A DNA stretch of 64,000 bases from Chryseobacterium indologenes (GTDB taxonomy: Bacteria; Bacteroidota; Bacteroidia; Flavobacteriales; Weeksellaceae), in the NCBI RefSeq assembly GCF_001295265.1, contig NZ_LJOD01000001.1:682001-746000 (forward strand), in the 5' to 3' direction. Of the stretch, positions 59,991 to 64,000 are shown one piece after another. The notes beneath the pieces were generated by a model. That model was given only the letters and a program-made list of their open reading frames with translations, searched no databases and was not told where the DNA came from. The first letter of the stretch is position 1; the number at the start of each line of letters is the position of its first letter. The position numbers and the translations under genes were made by a program.

Positions 59991-61808
59991 ATGAGTGAAA
60001 ACAACATTGCGTCACAGGCTAATTTTATTGCACAAATAAGTAGCTTTTTAAGAACCAGTGATTTGGTAAATGGCTATAAACAGCTGAGAGATGATATCGA
60101 TAAAGGGCTGGAAATATTAGGTGATAATATTTTAACAACCATGCGTAGTATACCATCAAAAATTAAAAGCCTTCCAGGCAATATATTTGATGGAATCAAA
60201 GATATATACGGAACTGTTAAAGACTCCATAAAATCAAACTACAACAGATTTAGAGAGTATATGAAAATAAAGCTGGGAGTACCGGGTGCATCAGCGCCGG
60301 TAGCTGCACCAGCTTCTGCACCAGATGCACCACAAAGTGGCGGAGGCGGAGGTTTCCTCAGCGGTGCAATGGGAGCCTTGGGAGGCGGGCTTAAACTTGT
60401 GGGTGATGCCGCATTAAATCTTCTCAAAAGTGGAGCTTCTGCTGCAATTTCAGGCGCTATGCAAAAAGAAAAAGACATTGCCGGGCTTTCGGGGCTTCTG
60501 GGAAAAGGAGGCGCTACCGCTGCTTATAAAAATATCAACTCCGATTCTAATAATACGGCATACGATATGACAACATTATTAGAAGCCAACAAAGCCCTTA
60601 TTTCCGTAGACGGAGATGCTAAACGTGCCAGAGAGGAAGTAATGAACCTTGCTAACGCCGTAAGTGCTGCAGGCGGCAGTGGTAGTGAACTTCTGAGCCT
60701 TTCTGAACAGATGAAAGAAATCAAAAGTGAAGGAGTAGCATCCAGCGACCAGCTTAAAAAGTTCGGAGCAGCGGGTATTGATATATACGGAGCGTTATCA
60801 TCTTCCACAGGTAAAAGCATTGAGCAGCTGAAAGGGATGAATATCACCTATGATATGCTGGCAAAATCACTTTCTGACGCCAAAGGTAAAGGAGGAATGT
60901 TCGAAGGCGGCCTTGAAGGCCAGAGCAATACGGTAGAAGGAAAATTAGACATGATCAAAAAAACGTCTACCAGCATGCTTACAGAAATCGGAACCGCTTT
61001 CATGCCTCTCATATCAAGCGTACTGGATATAGGTGTTAAACTGGTGAAAGGTTTTGAACCTTTAATGACATTAGTACAACCCTACATTGACACTATCGTG
61101 GGAAGTCTGAGCTCAGCTCTGGATTTTATCTTAAATCTGGGAGGAGAAACCAATGCATGGGGTGGCTTTGTAACCACAATTCAGGAATATTTTTCTATTG
61201 TCTGGAATACTTTAGGAAGCATTTTTGGTGCCGTTTGGAGTATTGTAAGCGGAATCATTGACTGGATCTCGAAAAGTGTACTGATCAGCGATATTTTTAC
61301 AGGAGTTTACAAAGTCCTGGGAGCTGTTTTAACCATGGTTGGATGGCTTGCAGATGGGATAAAATTCATTTGGGAAAATGTGCTGAGACCTATTCTGGAT
61401 GCAATTGAAACAGCTTACCGATGGGTTAGAAAAATTGTTGGAGGAGAAGAGGTTGCCATAGAGCCCAAAGTTACAGTTACCTCTCCAAAAGATCTGACTA
61501 AAGATCTTAAAGCCCAGCAGACTGCATTAAATTTCGCCAAGCCAGGCGCAACAGATCTCACAGCAAGGAGCAGGCCGACAGCAATTAGCCAGGGAGAATC
61601 CATGAGAACCAATAATGCCGCCAAATCCAGGGAAACCGGAGACACTGTTTCCGGCGGAGGCCAGAAAACCATCAATATCACCCTGGGTAAATTCTTCGAT
61701 ACCATTCAGTTCAATACCCTGAATTCCGGAGAAACATCAGATCAGTTAGAAAGTATAGTAATGGAATGCCTGGGACGTGTTCTATATAACGGAGCAAAAG
61801 TAATGTAA
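59991..61808 (+). CDS. Tail tape measure protein
   Basis: A 605-residue protein that sets tail length. Residues 1-90 are helical, 95-125 are Ala/Pro/Gly-rich linker, and the middle (about 125-340) is rich in Gly/Ala/Ser with helical patches. Residues 340-480 contain several hydrophobic segments (S-L-S-S-A-L-D-F-I-L-N, G-S-I-F-G-A-V-W-S-I-V-S-G-I-I). The last 100 residues are soluble. Its position after the chaperone/extension pair and this composition are typical. At about 0.15 nm per residue the tail would be about 90 nm long, an estimate only. Confidence 0.82.
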   Translation: MSENNIASQANFIAQISSFLRTSDLVNGYKQLRDDIDKGLEILGDNILTTMRSIPSKIKSLPGNIFDGIKDIYGTVKDSIKSNYNRFREYMKIKLGVPGASAPVAAPASAPDAPQSGGGGGFLSGAMGALGGGLKLVGDAALNLLKSGASAAISGAMQKEKDIAGLSGLLGKGGATAAYKNINSDSNNTAYDMTTLLEANKALISVDGDAKRAREEVMNLANAVSAAGGSGSELLSLSEQMKEIKSEGVASSDQLKKFGAAGIDIYGALSSSTGKSIEQLKGMNITYDMLAKSLSDAKGKGGMFEGGLEGQSNTVEGKLDMIKKTSTSMLTEIGTAFMPLISSVLDIGVKLVKGFEPLMTLVQPYIDTIVGSLSSALDFILNLGGETNAWGGFVTTIQEYFSIVWNTLGSIFGAVWSIVSGIIDWISKSVLISDIFTGVYKVLGAVLTMVGWLADGIKFIWENVLRPILDAIETAYRWVRKIVGGEEVAIEPKVTVTSPKDLTKDLKAQQTALNFAKPGATDLTARSRPTAISQGESMRTNNAAKSRETGDTVSGGGQKTINITLGKFFDTIQFNTLNSGETSDQLESIVMECLGRVLYNGAKVM

Positions 61809-61809
61809 G

Positions 61810-62454
61810 ATGCAGACAGTTTTTGATTTACAAAATTTATATAAATCCTATTTTTCAAGAACACCTTTCAGTCTTCCGGGATCAGGAGAGGATGTTACAA
61901 GAGACTTCAGGAACCTTGGATCTTCACAAAATAAAAACAGAGGAGAGATCCATTCCAGCAGGAAAGAAATTGCCTTTAATAAAGTGGGAGCATATGGTCA
62001 GGACATCTGGTTTCCCGCTGAATTCAGAATCAATGGAAATACCAGTGACTCCCTGACGATAGACGCCTGTACCATTGCGGTAAACCTCAGCAAAACCATT
62101 GTGAAGACTGCCGTAAGCGAAAGAAAAGGAACCGTAAAGGAAATGTTTAATGTTGATGATTACAAATTCACCATCAGAGGCTTTCTGATTGATAAAAACA
62201 GGAAAGTTCCTGAAGGTGATATTGAGAAGCTTAAGAACATCTTTGAAACAGACCTTCCGGTAACCCTTCACGGAGGATATCCGGAAATGTTTCTGGACAA
62301 AAGCTGCCGTGTGGCGATTACCTCTCTGGAATTCCTGGAAACACAGGGAAAAACGCATTGGATAAGACCGTTTAACCTTACCTGCGAGAGTGATTTTATT
62401 GCAGATGTAAAAGACTTAGAAGTACCACAGAAAAATGCTAACACTAACCAGTAA
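61810..62454 (+). CDS. Tail or baseplate assembly protein
   Basis: A 214-residue protein with mixed strands; V-S-E-R-K-G-T-V-K-E-M-F-N-V-D-D-Y-K-F-T-I-R-G-F-L-I is the strongest region. It lies between tape measure and hub, a place taken in Mu and P2 by proteins linking the tape measure to the hub. I recall similar proteins of Bacteroidota phages as DUF6046, but did not verify this. The next gene overlaps it by 20 bases. Confidence 0.6.
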   Translation: MQTVFDLQNLYKSYFSRTPFSLPGSGEDVTRDFRNLGSSQNKNRGEIHSSRKEIAFNKVGAYGQDIWFPAEFRINGNTSDSLTIDACTIAVNLSKTIVKTAVSERKGTVKEMFNVDDYKFTIRGFLIDKNRKVPEGDIEKLKNIFETDLPVTLHGGYPEMFLDKSCRVAITSLEFLETQGKTHWIRPFNLTCESDFIADVKDLEVPQKNANTNQ

Positions 62455-63430
62455 CATCTCTATCGGAGATGAAAAAAATGTAAAAGCCAGCAAGGTAACC
62501 TGGAAAAGCGAAGTAGGATCTTTTATTGACTCATGCACTATTGAACTTCCCAGAATCAGCTACCTCAAAACAGATAAAGTACAGACCCAGGACCTCAACA
62601 AAGAGCGTACAAGCAGTGAGAGAATGGGCTATACTTTTAAGGAGGGGAATAAAGTAAGTGTCGAATTAGGCTACAACAATCTCAATAAAAAACGCTTTGA
62701 GGGCTTTGTGAAGAGAGTCAACATGGGAATCCCCGTGAAAATAGAATGTGAAGGGTATGGCTACCAGCTGTACGAGGTTATGTTTAACAAATCCTACTCT
62801 TCCGTAACTGTTAAAAAGCTTCTGGAGGAACTTACCCAGGGAACGGACATCATTGTTTCTAAAGAGATACCGGATATACCGCTGAAGAACGTGAGGTTCA
62901 AAAATGTCAACGGAATTAAAGTTCTGGAATGGCTGAAAGACGAATGCAAGCTCGCTGTCTATTTCAACATGAACGAAATTTTCGCAGGAACCCTTTACGG
63001 GAAAGTACAGGACAGGATAAAAGCAAGAATAGGCTGGAATACGGTAAAAGACGATGAATTCCAACAAAAGAAAGTTGATAAAAGTACCCAGATTGTCATT
63101 AAAGAAAAAAATGACAAAGGAGAAGTAAACAAGACGAAATCTGACCAGAAAGCATCCAACGAAAAAAGCTTAAAAGTAAAAGCCGGAATTCCTGCCCAGT
63201 TTTTAAAGCAGATCGCCAACCGTTTACAGACCAAGGAAAACTATAAAGGCTATGAAGGAAACATCACCCTCTTTCTGGAACCTTATGCCGTAAAAGGAAT
63301 GGTCCTGGAACTTGAAGGAGGAATGTATCCTGACAAAACCGGTGAGTATTTTATTGAAAGCGTAAGCGGTGAATTTGGAGCTTCAGGGGGAAGACAAACG
63401 GTAACATTAGGATTTTTAATGCAGAAATAA
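62435..63430 (+). CDS. Baseplate hub protein (Mu gp44/P2 gpD-like)
   Basis: A 331-residue protein resembling phage late-control/hub proteins: an N-terminal strand region (V-T-W-K-S-E-V-G-S-F-I-D-S-C-T-I-E-L-P), a second domain with G-N-K-V-S-V-E-L-G-Y and F-E-G-F-V-K-R-V, a lysine-rich linker (around 205-240) and a C-terminal domain that ends L-G-F-L-M-Q-K. It forms the centre of the baseplate at the tail tip. Its stop overlaps the next start by one base (TAATG). Confidence 0.75.
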   Translation: MLTLTSNISIGDEKNVKASKVTWKSEVGSFIDSCTIELPRISYLKTDKVQTQDLNKERTSSERMGYTFKEGNKVSVELGYNNLNKKRFEGFVKRVNMGIPVKIECEGYGYQLYEVMFNKSYSSVTVKKLLEELTQGTDIIVSKEIPDIPLKNVRFKNVNGIKVLEWLKDECKLAVYFNMNEIFAGTLYGKVQDRIKARIGWNTVKDDEFQQKKVDKSTQIVIKEKNDKGEVNKTKSDQKASNEKSLKVKAGIPAQFLKQIANRLQTKENYKGYEGNITLFLEPYAVKGMVLELEGGMYPDKTGEYFIESVSGEFGASGGRQTVTLGFLMQK

Positions 63431-63921
63431 TGGCAACACCAGAATATATAAGAGAAGGTTTAAGACAGATCGCAAGCTCACACGCCCCTGCGGTAAGCAA
63501 TATCGCACAGGTAAAATCTGTAGACGAAGGAAAAGCAATATGCATTCTGATGGATGAAGATGGCCAGGAATATCTGGATGTAAGGCTCCGTCCGGTACTT
63601 ACCGGCAACAAAAGCTTTATCCAGATCCCCAAAGTAGGAAGTTATGTGTTGGCGGTAAGAGTGGAAGATGATGACGATTGGATGGTGATTGCCTGCGATG
63701 TAGTAGAAAAGTTCTACTGGAAAACAGAATCAGCCAACCTTGAGCTGAGTGATAAAATCCATATGGAAGCCAACGGAAAAAATTTCGCCAGACTGGTGGA
63801 TCAGCTCTTTGATGCCATCCGGGATATGAAGTTTACCACCAACTACGGCCCTACCATCAACCTGATCAACCTTGCGGATTTTGAAAACCTTAGAAATGAA
63901 TTTAAATCCCTTTTAAAATGA
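63430..63921 (+). CDS. Baseplate spike protein (gpV/Mu gp45-like)
   Basis: A 163-residue protein with the layout of baseplate spike proteins: an N-terminal helix, an OB-fold (V-K-S-V-D-E-G-K-A-I-C-I-L-M-D-E-D-G-Q-E-Y-L-D-V-R-L-R-P, about 28-80) and a C-terminal part, which in Mu gp45 forms a triple beta-helix spike. Here the C-terminal part is short, with an N-x-N-L-I-N-L-like end. It is coupled to the hub gene by TAATG and to the next gene by ATGA. Confidence 0.72.
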   Translation: MATPEYIREGLRQIASSHAPAVSNIAQVKSVDEGKAICILMDEDGQEYLDVRLRPVLTGNKSFIQIPKVGSYVLAVRVEDDDDWMVIACDVVEKFYWKTESANLELSDKIHMEANGKNFARLVDQLFDAIRDMKFTTNYGPTINLINLADFENLRNEFKSLLK

Positions 63922-64000
63922 GTTTAAGCGCAGCAGAACCAATACTCATCAGCGAACTGCTCAGCATTATGGAAGATGAGGCCGCTGAACAGAATGATGC
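63918..64000 (+). CDS. Phage late protein, unknown (partial at right edge)
   Basis: The start ATG overlaps the spike gene's stop as ATGA, and 27 codons are in the window: S-L-S-A-A-E-P-I-L-I-S-E-L-L-S-I-M-E-D-E and onward, acidic and helical. The rest is outside, so the function cannot be judged; by position it should be a baseplate gene, as with Mu gp46. Confidence 0.5.
   Translation, partial: MSLSAAEPILISELLSIMEDEAAEQND

Larger units (their letters stand above)
48750..64000. mobile_element. Mu-like transposable prophage (left part)
   Basis: A continuous phage region: leftward repressor, rightward early genes with MuA- and MuB-type transposition proteins, a DUF3164 protein, lysis genes and a contractile-tail module. 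It runs beyond the right edge. The left end is not fixed; I place it between about 48700 and 48811, by the end of host-type sequence and the start of tandem repeats. The right end and the target duplication cannot be seen. No integrase gene and no tRNA is adjacent, which fits integration by transposition rather than site-specific recombination. Confidence 0.88.

Noticed and set aside
48968..64000. Extracellular contractile injection system or type VI secretion instead of a phage
   Set aside because: MuA- and MuB-type genes, a repressor, an endolysin and a tape measure gene mark a prophage; there is no ClpV-like ATPase or VgrG/PAAR toxin set. A tailocin remains possible only if head genes are missing to the right.
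1..64000. tRNA or rRNA genes, riboswitches
   Set aside because: No cloverleaf-like or rRNA-like sequence and no familiar riboswitch core was found by reading; a covariance search would be needed to exclude small RNAs.

Overview
The window is about 49 kb of chromosome from a Bacteroidota bacterium of class Flavobacteriia, most likely Chryseobacterium or a close Weeksellaceae relative, followed by about 15 kb of an integrated transposable (Mu-like) prophage that runs off the right edge. The assignment rests on AT-rich DNA, near absence of Shine-Dalgarno sequences, promoters with the Bacteroidota -7 element TAnnTTTG, and a type IX secretion/gliding block (gldJ, porU, porV). The genus is an inference from gene content and intergenic repeat style; no rRNA gene is present.

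Chromosomal part. 1-4.1 kb: end of a possible HxlR-type regulator, a secreted protein, DNA-3-methyladenine glycosylase, an alpha/beta hydrolase and a DoxD-DoxA fusion. 4.1-8.8 kb: a TetR-controlled tripartite efflux operon (TetR, TolC, EmrA, EmrB types). 8.9-17.3 kb: two uncharacterised proteins, holB, a beta-barrel protein with lptC and anmK, an SRPBCC protein, a NUDIX hydrolase and murF. 17.3-24.2 kb: gldJ divergent from porU-porV, giving a gliding lipoprotein, the T9SS sortase and its outer-membrane shuttle. 24.4-33.4 kb: a FUSC transporter, a membrane protein, a phosphopantetheinyl transferase, a HugZ-like protein, ahcY, yiaA-like, purE and an EamA transporter. 33.7-45 kb: exported proteins of unknown role, a CPA2 antiporter, purK, a DUF1543 protein, a TauE/DUF1634 pair, a VOC protein, an NTF2-like protein and an EEP-fold phosphatase. 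45.3-48.4 kb: purA, a ParDE toxin-antitoxin pair whose operator sits inside its promoter, and a lysophospholipase-type hydrolase.

Prophage. The left end lies between about 48.7 and 48.85 kb, where three 12-bp repeats resemble transposase-binding sites. A leftward repressor faces a rightward early operon across a promoter/operator with palindromes. The early operon encodes small proteins, a MuA-type transposase, a MuB-type ATPase with an N-terminal HTH, a second RecA-like ATPase and a DUF3164 protein. A terminator and a second promoter separate this from one leftward gene, then a lysis pair (CHAP endolysin and a candidate one-piece spanin), then a contractile-tail module: sheath, tube, tail-assembly chaperone, tape measure, and baseplate hub and spike genes. 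No head, portal, terminase or holin gene is visible; they must lie beyond the window or be unrecognised.

Most notable: the tail-assembly chaperone gene stops at 59809, but a 61-codon extension lies in the +1/-2 frame directly before the tape measure gene, with a U6C slippery site and no usable start of its own. This is a candidate programmed frameshift of the G/GT type. Other points of interest are a MITE-like repeat family with copies both in host DNA and inside the prophage, a perfect 57-bp GC-rich hairpin at 844-900, and a GTACAAAA motif repeated at three prophage control regions.
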